Below, in pieces: positions 33,793-42,779 of a stretch of DNA of 64,000 nucleotides (within the stretch, counting starts at the first letter, position 1; every line of letters starts with the position of its first letter). This DNA is from Clostridiales bacterium. Its GTDB lineage: Bacteria; Bacillota; Clostridia; Christensenellales; Aristaeellaceae. The position numbers and the translations under genes were made by a program. The notes under the pieces were generated by a model. It saw nothing but the letters and a program-made list of their open reading frames with translations, had not been told where the DNA came from and did not search any database. The stretch lies in the NCBI GenBank assembly GCA_024695415.1, contig JAILIE010000065.1, forward strand, positions 62,001-126,000, in the 5' to 3' direction.

Positions 33793-35243
33793 ACCGAAGG
33801 CTGATTATTCGCGTTCTCGGCGCCATCCTGCTGGTCGAAGCCGCGGCCATGCTTCCGGCAACCCTGGTCTCGATCCTGTACGGGGACGGGGATTTTTCCG
33901 CGATGGCGGTCAGTGTCCTGATCGTCGCCCCGATCGGACTGTGCATGCTGCTGATTCCCGAAACCCGTTCCGGCGACCATCTGCGCCTGAAGGAAGGATT
34001 CATCATCACCGCCCTCGGGTGGCTCCTGATGAGCGTCTGCGGGGCGATTCCTTTCATGCTTTCCGGCCAGCTTCCCCGTTTTGAGGAAGCGTTCTTCGAG
34101 GCGGTTTCCGGCTTTACGACCACCGGTGCCACCTGCGTTACGCGGTTTGAGGGATTCCCGCGCGGAGTCATGTTCTGGCGCGCGACCACGCACTGGGTCG
34201 GCGGCATGGGCGTCCTGGTGCTGACCCTGGCGCTTCTTCCCAAACTGACCGGCCGCACAGCGCACCTGGTCAAGGCGGAAAGCCCCGGACCCTCTCTGAG
34301 CAAACTGGTGCCCCAGACCGGCAAAACCGCCAAGATCCTTTATCAGATCTATATCCTGCTGACCCTTTCCGAATTTGTCGCGCTGATGATCTGCGGCCTT
34401 TCCCCCTACGACGCGGCGGTCCATACCATGGCGACCGCCGGAACCGGCGGCTTCAGCTGCTACGGCGCGAGCATCGCCGCCTTCAACAGCGTATGGGTCG
34501 AAATGGTGATCTCCGTTTTCATGTTCATGTTCGGCGTGAATTTCGCCCTTTACTACCGCTTCCTGATCGGCGAGCGCTTCAGGGCGTTCTATAAGGATGA
34601 GGAATTCCGGTGGTATTTTACCATCGTCATCGGCCTGATCCTGCTGATCTCCCTCTTCAACCTGTCCTTCTACGAAAATTTCCTGACGTCCCTGCGCTAC
34701 GGCATTTTCCAGGTATGCTCCATCATGTCGACTACGGGGTTCGTGACCGCCGACTTCAACCAGTGGCCTGTCGTTTCCCATATCCTGATCATCATCGCGA
34801 TGCTGATCGGCTCCTGCGCCGGGTCCACCGCGGGCGGTATCAAGGTGATCCGGATCAATATGATCGCCAAGATGTCCCGGCGGAATATCATGGCTACCGG
34901 CCAGCCGAAAAAAATGGATGTGATCCGCATCGACGGGAAAGCCGTGGAGGAACCGATCCTGATGCAGGTCGCGCAGTTCGCGCTGATGTATATCGCCCTG
35001 GTCCTGCTGGGCAGCTTCCTGGTTTCCCTGGAGGGGAAATTTGACGCGATCACCAACCTGTCCGCAGCGCTGACCTGTGTCAGCAACGTCGGTCCCGGCC
35101 TCGGAGCGGTCGGCCCCGTCGAAAACTTCGCCGGCTACGGCATTTCCAGCAAAGTGGTGCTTTCCTTCCTGATGCTGTTCGGGAGGCTGGAACTTCTGCC
35201 GATGTTTATCCTGTTTACCCGGTCGGCATGGAAAAAGTATTGA
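33789..35243 (+). CDS. trkH: Trk potassium transporter membrane subunit TrkH
   Basis: A 484-residue polytopic membrane protein of the superfamily of K+ transporters. Selectivity-filter-like loops TTTGATCV, TAGTGGFSCYG, STTGFVTAD and NVGPGL mark the four pore repeats. It imports K+ (or Na+) driven by ion gradients. Translationally coupled to trkA. Confidence 0.95.
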   Translation: MNRRLIIRVLGAILLVEAAAMLPATLVSILYGDGDFSAMAVSVLIVAPIGLCMLLIPETRSGDHLRLKEGFIITALGWLLMSVCGAIPFMLSGQLPRFEEAFFEAVSGFTTTGATCVTRFEGFPRGVMFWRATTHWVGGMGVLVLTLALLPKLTGRTAHLVKAESPGPSLSKLVPQTGKTAKILYQIYILLTLSEFVALMICGLSPYDAAVHTMATAGTGGFSCYGASIAAFNSVWVEMVISVFMFMFGVNFALYYRFLIGERFRAFYKDEEFRWYFTIVIGLILLISLFNLSFYENFLTSLRYGIFQVCSIMSTTGFVTADFNQWPVVSHILIIIAMLIGSCAGSTAGGIKVIRINMIAKMSRRNIMATGQPKKMDVIRIDGKAVEEPILMQVAQFALMYIALVLLGSFLVSLEGKFDAITNLSAALTCVSNVGPGLGAVGPVENFAGYGISSKVVLSFLMLFGRLELLPMFILFTRSAWKKY

Positions 35244-35269
35244 TTTCCCGGCTGGAAAGGAGCTTCTGA

Positions 35270-36853
35270 ATGTCTCACCCCGACACGAAATCCGTTGCGA
35301 AAGGCGTATCCATCCTCGGTATTACGGGGATTATCTGCAAGCTGGTCGGCGTTCTGTTTTCCATACCACTGAATATGATCAGCACGGAGATCGCCACCGT
35401 GTTCTATGTGGTCTATCCGACCTATACGCTTCTGCTGACGATTTCCAGCGCCGGTCTTCCGGTCGCTGTATCGCGTATGGTCGCCGGATTCCTGGCCCGC
35501 AGCGACGCCCGCAACGCCCGGAACACATTCCGGGTCGCGCTGCTGTCGCTCTTTTCCGTGGGCGCGGTATTCTCCCTGCTCATGGTGGTGCTGAACAGCC
35601 AGCTGACGGCGATGGTCAACGTGGAGGAGGCTTCCCTCGGCTTCTACGCCATTGCGCCCTGCGTCCTGATCGTCTGCGTCCTGTCTGCCTTCCGCGGGTT
35701 TATCCAGGGGCAGCAGAACATGTTCCCCACCGCGATATCCCAGCTGATTGAGCAGGTCGGAAAGGTCGTCGTATCCCTTCCGCTGGCCTATATCGGCATC
35801 CATCATTACCACAGCGTAACATACGGCGCCGCCGGCGCCCTGTTCGGAATCACCGTCGCGGAATTCGCCGCGCTGATCTACATGCTCGTCCGCACACGGA
35901 TCCACCGGAACGATATCAACCGGATTCCCCAGGCGGAAGAGGAAAAGCTGATGGAGAACAAAACCCTTCTCCGCCGGCTGGTGACCATTTCGATCCCCAT
36001 CACCATCAGCGCCTGTATCATTCCGCTTTCCACATTCATCGATTCCGCCATGATGATCGACCGGATGATGGTCGCCGGGCTCGCGAAGGCTGATGCGAAA
36101 AGCGCCTACGGAATCTATACCAGCGTCGTGATCCGGCTGATCAATATACCGACCGCCCTGGCGCTGGCCATCTCCATGAGCCTGGTCCCGGTCATCTCCG
36201 CGAGGAGATCGGTGAACGACATCGCGGGCATTCATTCCGAAAGCAATACCGGAATGCGGTACGCGTTCCTGATCGGTTTCCCCTGCTCCGTTGGCATGAG
36301 CCTCCTGTCCCGCGAAATCGTATCGTTCTTTTACGGGGATGTTGCCTCCTTTTCCGCGGCGCAGATCCAGCTGGCCTCCGAACTGCTGACCTTCTCTGCC
36401 ATGACGGTGGTGCTGTTCACCGCGGTCCAGGCGACCAGCAGCATCCTCCAGGGAATCCGCAAACAGAAGATCCCCATGTATACCATGATGGCCGGTGTCG
36501 CCGTCAAGATTGTCCTGAACTACACGCTGATCGGAACAAAGGGAATCGATATCCACGGGGGACCCATCGCGTCCATCGCCTGCTATTCCGTCGCGATGAT
36601 CCTGAACTTCATCTTCATGTGCCGCCACGCCCGGATGCCGTTCAACTGGAAGGACTGGGTGCTGAAGCCCGGCCTGGCGTCCGCCCTGATGGGAGTGGCG
36701 GTATACGGGGCAAAGCTGATCCTCCCCTCCGGACGGCTCTGGACCATCCTGGAAATTATCCTGGGCGTGGTCGTGTTCCTTGGTTCGGCGTTCCTGCTGA
36801 AGGCGGTGACGAAGGATGACCTTCGCGCGATGGCCAGGAGGAGCAAATCATGA
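35270..36853 (+). CDS. MOP-family polysaccharide/lipid II flippase (SpoVB/MurJ-type, YabM-like)
   Basis: A 527-residue membrane protein with about 14 hydrophobic segments. FRGFIQGQQNMFPTAISQLIEQVGKVVVSL and SITIPITISACIIP-like segments are typical of the SpoVB/YabM branch of oligosaccharidyl-lipid flippases. It would move lipid-linked cell-wall or spore-cortex precursors. Its position before mazG (yabN) and rqcP (yabO) matches B. subtilis yabM-yabN-yabO. The mazG start overlaps its stop by four bases. Confidence 0.87.
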   Translation: MSHPDTKSVAKGVSILGITGIICKLVGVLFSIPLNMISTEIATVFYVVYPTYTLLLTISSAGLPVAVSRMVAGFLARSDARNARNTFRVALLSLFSVGAVFSLLMVVLNSQLTAMVNVEEASLGFYAIAPCVLIVCVLSAFRGFIQGQQNMFPTAISQLIEQVGKVVVSLPLAYIGIHHYHSVTYGAAGALFGITVAEFAALIYMLVRTRIHRNDINRIPQAEEEKLMENKTLLRRLVTISIPITISACIIPLSTFIDSAMMIDRMMVAGLAKADAKSAYGIYTSVVIRLINIPTALALAISMSLVPVISARRSVNDIAGIHSESNTGMRYAFLIGFPCSVGMSLLSREIVSFFYGDVASFSAAQIQLASELLTFSAMTVVLFTAVQATSSILQGIRKQKIPMYTMMAGVAVKIVLNYTLIGTKGIDIHGGPIASIACYSVAMILNFIFMCRHARMPFNWKDWVLKPGLASALMGVAVYGAKLILPSGRLWTILEIILGVVVFLGSAFLLKAVTKDDLRAMARRSKS

Positions 36854-38286
36854 CAGGCTTTTTGACCGTTGTATCCGTCGGGCCCGGGGATCCGGACCTC
36901 TGCAGCCGGAAAACGCTCGATACGCTTCTTTCCGCCGGCGAGGTGATCCTGCGGACTGCCCGCCATCCGATCTCCGGGTGGCTGGAGGAAAACGGAATCC
37001 GGTGGTCCTCCCTGGACGATATTTTTGAGTGTTCGGAAGACTTTGACGGAATGTACGGCCGGATGGCGGACCGGATCCTGGAAAAAGCCTCCCGGGAGGA
37101 AGGCGTCGTTTTCGCCGTGCCGGACATCCTTTCCGACCGCTCCCTTTCTGCTGCCATCAGATGCCTGAAGGAATCCGGCGTGCCGGTCCGGATCGTTCCC
37201 GGATTCTCCTACGCGGATTATTACCTGGCGGCATGCCGGGAGGAGCTGGATACCTCGAACCTGCGCGTGTCTTCCGCCAGTGACGTTTCCTCCGTTCCCT
37301 ACAATCCGAATATTCCCCTGCTGATTACGGAACTCGACAATCCGATGCTCGCCGGCGACGTGAAGGAATACCTGTCCGCTCTGGCGGACGACGAAACACC
37401 GATCCGCTTCATGGAAAGCGAAAGCGTCCGGACGATCCCGCTTTACGAGCTGGACCGGATGCCGGCGTACAGCCATCTTTCCGCCGCCTTTATTCCGGCC
37501 ACGGACTATATGCACCGCCGCCGTTTCCACATGCAGGACCTGCGGGATATCATGGAGGCGCTCCGTTCTCCCGCCGGCTGTCCCTGGGACCGGATCCAGA
37601 CGCATCAGACGCTCCGCCCGTACCTGGTTGAGGAGGCCTGGGAGTCCGTCGCCGCGATCGACGAGGAGGATCCCCTGCATATGGCCGACGAACTGGGCGA
37701 CCTTCTGTTCCAGATCGTGTTCCATTCGTCCATCGGCGCAAGCTTCGACGAGTTTACCCTCGATGACGTCATCAGCTCCATCTGTGCAAAGATGATCCGG
37801 CGCCATCCGCATGTTTTCGGGGACGAATCGCTCCGCACGCCCGGCGAGGTCGCGGACAAGTGGGAAAAGCTGAAAAGCAAAGAGAACGGCAGCCGCTCGG
37901 TGAGCGACAGCCTGGACGATGTGGCTCCTTCCCTTCCGGCGCTGAAATACGCGGTGAAAGTGCATAAGAAGGCCGCGCAGCTTCCCGCCTGGAAACGGGA
38001 CGCCGGGGAGATCGCCGAAAGCATGGGGGATCTGGCCCGGAAGCTGGGCGGTTCCGCCGCGCCGACGAACGAGGACGCCGTGGGGGACCTGCTGTTCCTG
38101 TGCGCGCATTACTGCTTCCTGCGGGGGGTGGATCCGGAAATCGCGCTGCACCGGACCGTGGATCGCTTCCGGGAGCGGTTCCGCCTTGCCGAAAAAGCGG
38201 CCGTTCAGGACGGGAAATCGCCGGAATGCTTGACTTTCTCGGAACTTTGTGTATACTTAAAACATGTTGAAGGCGAAATTGAATAG
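36850..38286 (+). CDS. mazG: MazG nucleoside triphosphate pyrophosphohydrolase with N-terminal SAM methylase-like domain (YabN)
   Basis: A 478-residue two-domain protein. Residues about 1-225 form a tetrapyrrole-methylase-like domain (SVGPGDPDLCSRKT), and about 228-478 form MazG with CPWDRIQTHQTLRPYLVEEAWE and DELGDLLFQIVFHS metal-binding motifs, followed by a second, weaker MazG repeat. It hydrolyses non-canonical or excess NTPs to NMPs. Role of the methylase-like half is unknown in YabN proteins. It lies in the yabM-yabN-yabO-like operon. Confidence 0.92.
   Translation: MTGFLTVVSVGPGDPDLCSRKTLDTLLSAGEVILRTARHPISGWLEENGIRWSSLDDIFECSEDFDGMYGRMADRILEKASREEGVVFAVPDILSDRSLSAAIRCLKESGVPVRIVPGFSYADYYLAACREELDTSNLRVSSASDVSSVPYNPNIPLLITELDNPMLAGDVKEYLSALADDETPIRFMESESVRTIPLYELDRMPAYSHLSAAFIPATDYMHRRRFHMQDLRDIMEALRSPAGCPWDRIQTHQTLRPYLVEEAWESVAAIDEEDPLHMADELGDLLFQIVFHSSIGASFDEFTLDDVISSICAKMIRRHPHVFGDESLRTPGEVADKWEKLKSKENGSRSVSDSLDDVAPSLPALKYAVKVHKKAAQLPAWKRDAGEIAESMGDLARKLGGSAAPTNEDAVGDLLFLCAHYCFLRGVDPEIALHRTVDRFRERFRLAEKAAVQDGKSPECLTFSELCVYLKHVEGEIE
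38230..38257 (+). promoter_or_regulatory. Promoter for the HU gene inside the mazG 3' end
   Basis: TTGACT, 16-base spacer, TATACT, giving a leader of about 90 bases before the HU start. It would let HU be expressed independently of mazG. Confidence 0.7.
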
Positions 38287-38355
38287 GTTTCTTCTTTGAC
38301 ATGCATTTATTTATTCTCGTGCATATTAACACGAAACAAAAAGGAGGATTTACCC

Positions 38356-38655
38356 ATGAACAAAAGTGAACTGATCGCCGCGCTGGCCGAGAAGACCGAG
38401 TTTTCCAAGAAAGACGCCGAAAAAGCCCTGAACGCGTTTGTGGACGTCGTCAGCGATTCCCTGGCCAAGGGTGACAAAGTACAGCTGATCGGCTTCGGCA
38501 CCTTCGATGTGAAAGCCCGTCCCGCCCGTACCGCCCGCAATCCGCGGACCGGCGCCGAGATTAAGATCGCAGCGACCAAGGCTCCCGCTTTCAAAGCCGG
38601 CAAAGCCCTGAAAGATAAAGTCAACACTCCTGCCAAGAAAAAGGGCAAGAAGTAA
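38356..38655 (+). CDS. HU family DNA-binding protein
   Basis: A 99-residue [34 protein letters not shown] helical part and the DNA-binding arm [25 protein letters not shown]. The C-terminus carries an extra lysine-rich tail (TPAKKKGKK). HU compacts and bends DNA. ATG 38356 has a perfect AAGGAGG site. A strong terminator follows. HU between mazG and rqcP is an insertion relative to the usual yabN-yabO order. Confidence 0.97.
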   Translation: MNKSELIAALAEKTEFSKKDAEKALNAFVDVVSDSLAKGDKVQLIGFGTFDVKARPARTARNPRTGAEIKIAATKAPAFKAGKALKDKVNTPAKKKGKK

Positions 38656-38669
38656 TTTCAACCATTTCC

Positions 38670-38701
38670 GCCCGCAGGATTGATCCTGCGGGCGCTTTTT
38701 T
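38670..38701 (+). terminator. Terminator after the HU gene
   Basis: GCCCGCAGGAT, two-base loop, ATCCTGCGGGC, GC, then TTTTTT. Confidence 0.93.
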
Positions 38702-38712
38702 GAGGTTTTATT

Positions 38713-38991
38713 ATGCGTCTGGACAAATATCTGAAAGTATCGAGAATCATCAAGAGACGGACCGTGGCAAATGAAGCCTGCGCGTCCGGCCGGGTTACGC
38801 TGAACGACCGCGTCGCCAAGCCCGGCGCCGAGGTCAGACCGGGCGACCGGCTGACCATCCGCTTCGGTGAGCATATCGGCCAGTATGAAATCGTCAGCGT
38901 CGCGGAAACCGTCCGGAAGGACCAGGCTTCCGCCATGTACAGGATCATCAGCGAGGACGCGGGCATGTCCGCGGAACGGAATCAGGAATGA
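38713..38991 (+). CDS. rqcP: RqcP (YabO/Hsp15-like S4-domain protein)
   Basis: A 92-residue protein that is almost entirely an S4 RNA-binding domain: [32 protein letters not shown]. In Bacillus RqcP binds the 50S subunit and, with RqcH, drives alanine tailing of stalled nascent chains. No rqcH is in the window. It overlaps ispDF by four bases. Confidence 0.92.
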   Translation: MRLDKYLKVSRIIKRRTVANEACASGRVTLNDRVAKPGAEVRPGDRLTIRFGEHIGQYEIVSVAETVRKDQASAMYRIISEDAGMSAERNQE

Positions 38992-40166
38992 AAACAATCG
39001 TCATTATCGCCGCCGGCGGATCCGGGAGCCGGATGAACGCGGGAATCAACAAGGTGCTCCTTCCCCTTTGCGGGAAAACCGTCCTGCGCAGGAGCATGGA
39101 GGCTTTTGCCGTCCATGCGGACCGGATGGTCGTGACGGCGCGTCCGGAGGACATGGAAGCGGTCCGGCGGGAGATCGAATCCGCTCCCCTCCCTTTTCCG
39201 GTCGTCGTGGCGGAAGGCGGCGCCAGCCGGCAGGAATCGGTTTTGAACGGGCTGCGGGCCGCGGATTGCGAACCGGCGGACGTCGTCATGGTCCATGACG
39301 GGGCCCGCTGCATGGCGGACGCCGATATGATCGAACGCGTCCTCGGGTCCTGTCTCCGCTCCGGAAGCGGGGTTCCGGTCCTGCCGGTGACGGACACCAT
39401 CAAGGAATGCGGGGCGGACGGAACCGTCCTCCGCACGCCGGACCGTTCCGTCCTGTTCAAGGCCCAGACCCCCCAGGCCTTCCGGTACAGGGAACTCCTG
39501 GAGGCTTCTGAACAGGCCGCCCGGGACGGATTCACCGCCACGGACGACGCTTCCGTGATGGAGCATGCCGGATTCCCCGTTCACACTGTGGAAGGTTCCC
39601 CCCGGAACATCAAGCTGACCAGCCGGGAGGACCTGATGGAGGCACAAAGAATGATTGAGCAGCAGGTACCGGTTTTCCGTGTCGGGCACGGATATGACGT
39701 GCACCGCCTGGTTCCTGACCGGAAGCTTGTTCTTTGCGGCGTCGATATCCCGTGGGAAATGGGCCTGCTGGGCCACAGCGACGCCGACGTGGCGCTGCAC
39801 GCCCTGATGGACGCCATGCTGGGCGCCGCGGCCCTGGGAGACATCGGACAGCATTTCCCGGATACGGATCCCGCCTACCGGGGGATCTCCTCGATCCTTC
39901 TCCTGAAGGAAACGAACCGGATCATCCGGGAAAAGGGATATTCCGTTGTCAACGCGGATATAACCATTGCCGCCCAGAAGCCGAAGCTCCTTCCCCATAT
40001 TCCGGATATGCGAAAAAACGTTGCCGCCGCCCTCGGCTGTCCGGTGGATTCGGTCAGCGTGAAGGCGACGACAACGGAAAAACTCGGGTTTGAGGGACGG
40101 ATGGAAGGCATATCCGCGCAGGCGGTCTGCCTGATTCAGGGAACAGCGTCGGTCAGCAGTGACTGA
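38988..40166 (+). CDS. ispDF: Bifunctional IspD-IspF (MEP pathway)
   Basis: A 392-residue fusion. Residues about 1-225 are IspD ([30 protein letters not shown]), making CDP-methylerythritol from MEP and CTP. From about 229 it is IspF ([43 protein letters not shown]), making the cyclodiphosphate. Zinc ligands Asp/His of GYDVH and the SDAD loop are intact. With dxs at 58-60 kb, two steps of isoprenoid precursor synthesis are in this window. The 3' end overlaps convergent protein A by 31 bases. Confidence 0.95.
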   Translation: MKTIVIIAAGGSGSRMNAGINKVLLPLCGKTVLRRSMEAFAVHADRMVVTARPEDMEAVRREIESAPLPFPVVVAEGGASRQESVLNGLRAADCEPADVVMVHDGARCMADADMIERVLGSCLRSGSGVPVLPVTDTIKECGADGTVLRTPDRSVLFKAQTPQAFRYRELLEASEQAARDGFTATDDASVMEHAGFPVHTVEGSPRNIKLTSREDLMEAQRMIEQQVPVFRVGHGYDVHRLVPDRKLVLCGVDIPWEMGLLGHSDADVALHALMDAMLGAAALGDIGQHFPDTDPAYRGISSILLLKETNRIIREKGYSVVNADITIAAQKPKLLPHIPDMRKNVAAALGCPVDSVSVKATTTEKLGFEGRMEGISAQAVCLIQGTASVSSD

Positions 40167-41269
40167 TACGGTTCCGGAAGTGAACTGAAAATGTTCAGCA
40201 GCAGCAGGGAGGTCGATAATTTGATTTCCCTGCTGATTTTTTCTTCGTCGGCTTCCGCCATGGAATCCAGGCGGACCGTCCGGATACCTTCCGGCGCTTC
40301 ATATGAAGAATCGTCCTTTGTTACGGTAACCCGGCAGGAAGGCAGGCTTTCATCCCCGAAGCCGACGGAGCACTGAAGGATCGTATCCGGCGATTCGCCG
40401 AAGAGCGTACCGGAAGCGGTGATGCCCGGTGCCCCGTTTGCCGGCTCGAAAGAATATTCGAACGCGATATCGCTTCCGTTTTTTCGGACGGCCAGGCTTT
40501 CCCGGGAAATCGTGGAGGAGGCGTCAATGGAGGGGTATCCCTGGCCGAGATCGTCCGCGTAAAGCATTTTATCGGCATCCAGGCCGTCGGATCCGCGGTT
40601 TACGGACCAGTACTCATAGTAGGTTTTCCCTTCGGCGCCGTAACCGGCGATCAGGGTGATATGTTCCGGCGAAAGATCTGCGGAGCAGGTCAGGATCGCG
40701 CTGTCCGCGTCATAAACCGTCAGGGAGGCGTATTCTCCCCCGTCGTACAGGGCGGCTTCACACATGAGGCGGCGCTGCGGCAGGGACCGGAGGGAAACGG
40801 TGGACGGGCCCAGCAGGGACTTCAGCCCGGAAAGGTTTTCCGGAACGGAATAAAAGAAAGCGAAATCGTACACCGAGAAACGAATCACTTCCCTTTCGGA
40901 AGCGGATCCGAAAACGTCCCCGGCAAAACGGCCGGTTTCACGCTCGGATCCCAGGAAGTCCGCCAGCTCGCGGAAAGACGCGGTCAGGATCCCGCTTACA
41001 TCCGTTTCCATCAGGGACGCGATCCGGCCGGTCAGGCTGAAGGGGCTGCTGTCCGTGACCTGATAATCGTCGGACAGGCAGAAACCCGGGAAAAGATCCG
41101 AAAGAATGCGGATCGAGCTTTCGTCCAGGAAGAAGTCCATGCCGGCCCGGAAATGGTAGTCCCCGGCGGAAAAATCCGCTTCGGTTTTGTAATGCTCAGC
41201 TGCCAGCGCGGCCGGAAGGCCGGAAAGAAGCAGCAGGACGGACAACAGGACGCAGACCAGTTTTCTCAT
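40136..41269 (-). CDS. Exported protein A of unknown function
   Basis: A 377-residue protein with a clear signal peptide ([21 protein letters not shown], cleavage about residue 23). The rest is a mostly beta-rich, Ser/Asp/Glu-rich mature domain ending in [23 protein letters not shown]. No catalytic motif or named domain is recognised. ATG 41269 follows GGAGGTACTGCCGA and overlaps the stop of gene B. It is the last of three exported proteins in a row (C, B, A). The helical C-terminal LPxxxxxLLxD pattern resembles that of protein C, suggesting distant paralogy (inference). Confidence 0.75.
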   Translation of the reverse strand: MRKLVCVLLSVLLLLSGLPAALAAEHYKTEADFSAGDYHFRAGMDFFLDESSIRILSDLFPGFCLSDDYQVTDSSPFSLTGRIASLMETDVSGILTASFRELADFLGSERETGRFAGDVFGSASEREVIRFSVYDFAFFYSVPENLSGLKSLLGPSTVSLRSLPQRRLMCEAALYDGGEYASLTVYDADSAILTCSADLSPEHITLIAGYGAEGKTYYEYWSVNRGSDGLDADKMLYADDLGQGYPSIDASSTISRESLAVRKNGSDIAFEYSFEPANGAPGITASGTLFGESPDTILQCSVGFGDESLPSCRVTVTKDDSSYEAPEGIRTVRLDSMAEADEEKISREIKLSTSLLLLNIFSSLPEPYQSLLTDAVP

Positions 41270-42756
41270 TCGGCAGTACCTCCTTGGTCGTTCTCGTCCG
41301 CTTCCCGGACCCGGATGAGACTTCCGGCGGCATTCAGGAGGATTCCGGACAGGGCGGCCGCCTGACCGTCTTCATCCAGGCTGCTCCAGGATACGGCGCC
41401 GGCGGGATCGAAGGGGACAAAGGGCCAGGTGGAAGATGTTTTGACCTTGCCTTCGACCGAGAAGGAAAGATCGCTGCCGGTCCAGGACGCGGTGACCGCG
41501 AGCGTGGTCTGCGTGGTCCTTCCCGGCTTTCCGGAATAATGCAGGACGCACTCGATATCCACGGGCTCAAAGCGGTTGAACAGGTCTTCCGACACATTTT
41601 CCGGAAGGATCGACGGATCATAAAGGGCACGGACAGTGTAATGCTGGATTTCGTGCTCCTTTCCGGTGTTTTCATCGGTGTTGTTTTCCTGGGTGCGGCT
41701 GATCTGGAGACGGAGGGCATAGTTGCCGTCCTTTTTCTCCGGATCGGTCAGGTCTGCGTGGGCGACCTGGATCACCGTGTCATATTCCTTCTGCGCAAGG
41801 AGTTCTCCGGCGTTCTCCGGAAGGACGAAAACCCAGATCTGCTTTTCGCCGGACAGCGTCCAGCTGGACAGGCCGTTTTCACTCACCACGCGAAGCCGGG
41901 AGTATCCGGTCTGGGCGGCGTCGAGCGGAAGCACCATCTCCGTGGAGAAGGTCTCCCCCAGGGCGGAAACCGCCTTCCGGAACTCGATATTCCCGGGAAG
42001 GCTGATGGAGCCGATGACGTCCGCGTAATAATGCAGGAGCGCCGGATTCATGTAATACTGGGTCTGTTCTTCGGTCATATGGGGGAAAAGCAGGCGGAGC
42101 AGGTCCTCGTCGCCCGCGGCGGTTTCAACCAGGGAAAGAATCTGTTTTTTGACGTCTTCCGGGGGAATGGAACATGAAAGGATCATGCTCTGGACGGAGC
42201 CGTTTGTCTGCGTGGACGGATCCGAGAAATAGGAATTGATCCATTCGGTCAGTTTCTTCTCGTATTCTTCGAGGACGGGATTCCAGCTGCCGCGGCTTTC
42301 GGAGGACATGGTTGCCAGGGAAAGAAACGCGGAAGCGATGGAAGGATTCTCATACGCGGTGCCGATTTCGGATTCCAGCAGGGAGGACAGTTCGGGCAGC
42401 TGGTATACCGTACCCTGCAGCAGGCTTCCGGAAAGGAAGAGGCCCGTATCATTCCGGTACAGTTCCACGGTGTTGACCCGGTTTTCCGACTCATCGCTCT
42501 GGTAAACCACCAGATGCCATTCACCGGAGGACATGTTCCGGAGAATATTGAACGGAGCGTTCCCGAAAGCAGCTAAAAACGGATTCTCCGCGGAATCCGC
42601 GTCGGTCGTAATCACAAAGGAGCCTTTCAGGCCGTTCTGGTCATTCTGGAGCTGACGGTCCATTTTGACAGGCAGCGTCACTTCTTCCGCCATTCCGGGA
42701 AGAAGCGCGGCAAGCAAAGAAAACAGAATCAGGAAACTGATGATTCTTTTCATCAT
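41266..42756 (-). CDS. Exported protein B of unknown function
   Basis: A 496-residue protein with a signal peptide (RIISFLILFSLLAALLPGMAEE). The mature part has a helical middle (about 130-260) and a beta-rich second half (about 260-460). No cysteine pattern, lipobox or catalytic signature is visible and no family is recognised. Start preceded by GAGGTGAACC. It lies between C (23 bases upstream) and A (four-base overlap), so the three are almost certainly produced together at the cell surface or outside. Confidence 0.72.
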   Translation of the reverse strand: MMKRIISFLILFSLLAALLPGMAEEVTLPVKMDRQLQNDQNGLKGSFVITTDADSAENPFLAAFGNAPFNILRNMSSGEWHLVVYQSDESENRVNTVELYRNDTGLFLSGSLLQGTVYQLPELSSLLESEIGTAYENPSIASAFLSLATMSSESRGSWNPVLEEYEKKLTEWINSYFSDPSTQTNGSVQSMILSCSIPPEDVKKQILSLVETAAGDEDLLRLLFPHMTEEQTQYYMNPALLHYYADVIGSISLPGNIEFRKAVSALGETFSTEMVLPLDAAQTGYSRLRVVSENGLSSWTLSGEKQIWVFVLPENAGELLAQKEYDTVIQVAHADLTDPEKKDGNYALRLQISRTQENNTDENTGKEHEIQHYTVRALYDPSILPENVSEDLFNRFEPVDIECVLHYSGKPGRTTQTTLAVTASWTGSDLSFSVEGKVKTSSTWPFVPFDPAGAVSWSSLDEDGQAAALSGILLNAAGSLIRVREADENDQGGTAE

Positions 42757-42779
42757 GGTTCACCTCGCGGTTGGTTTGG

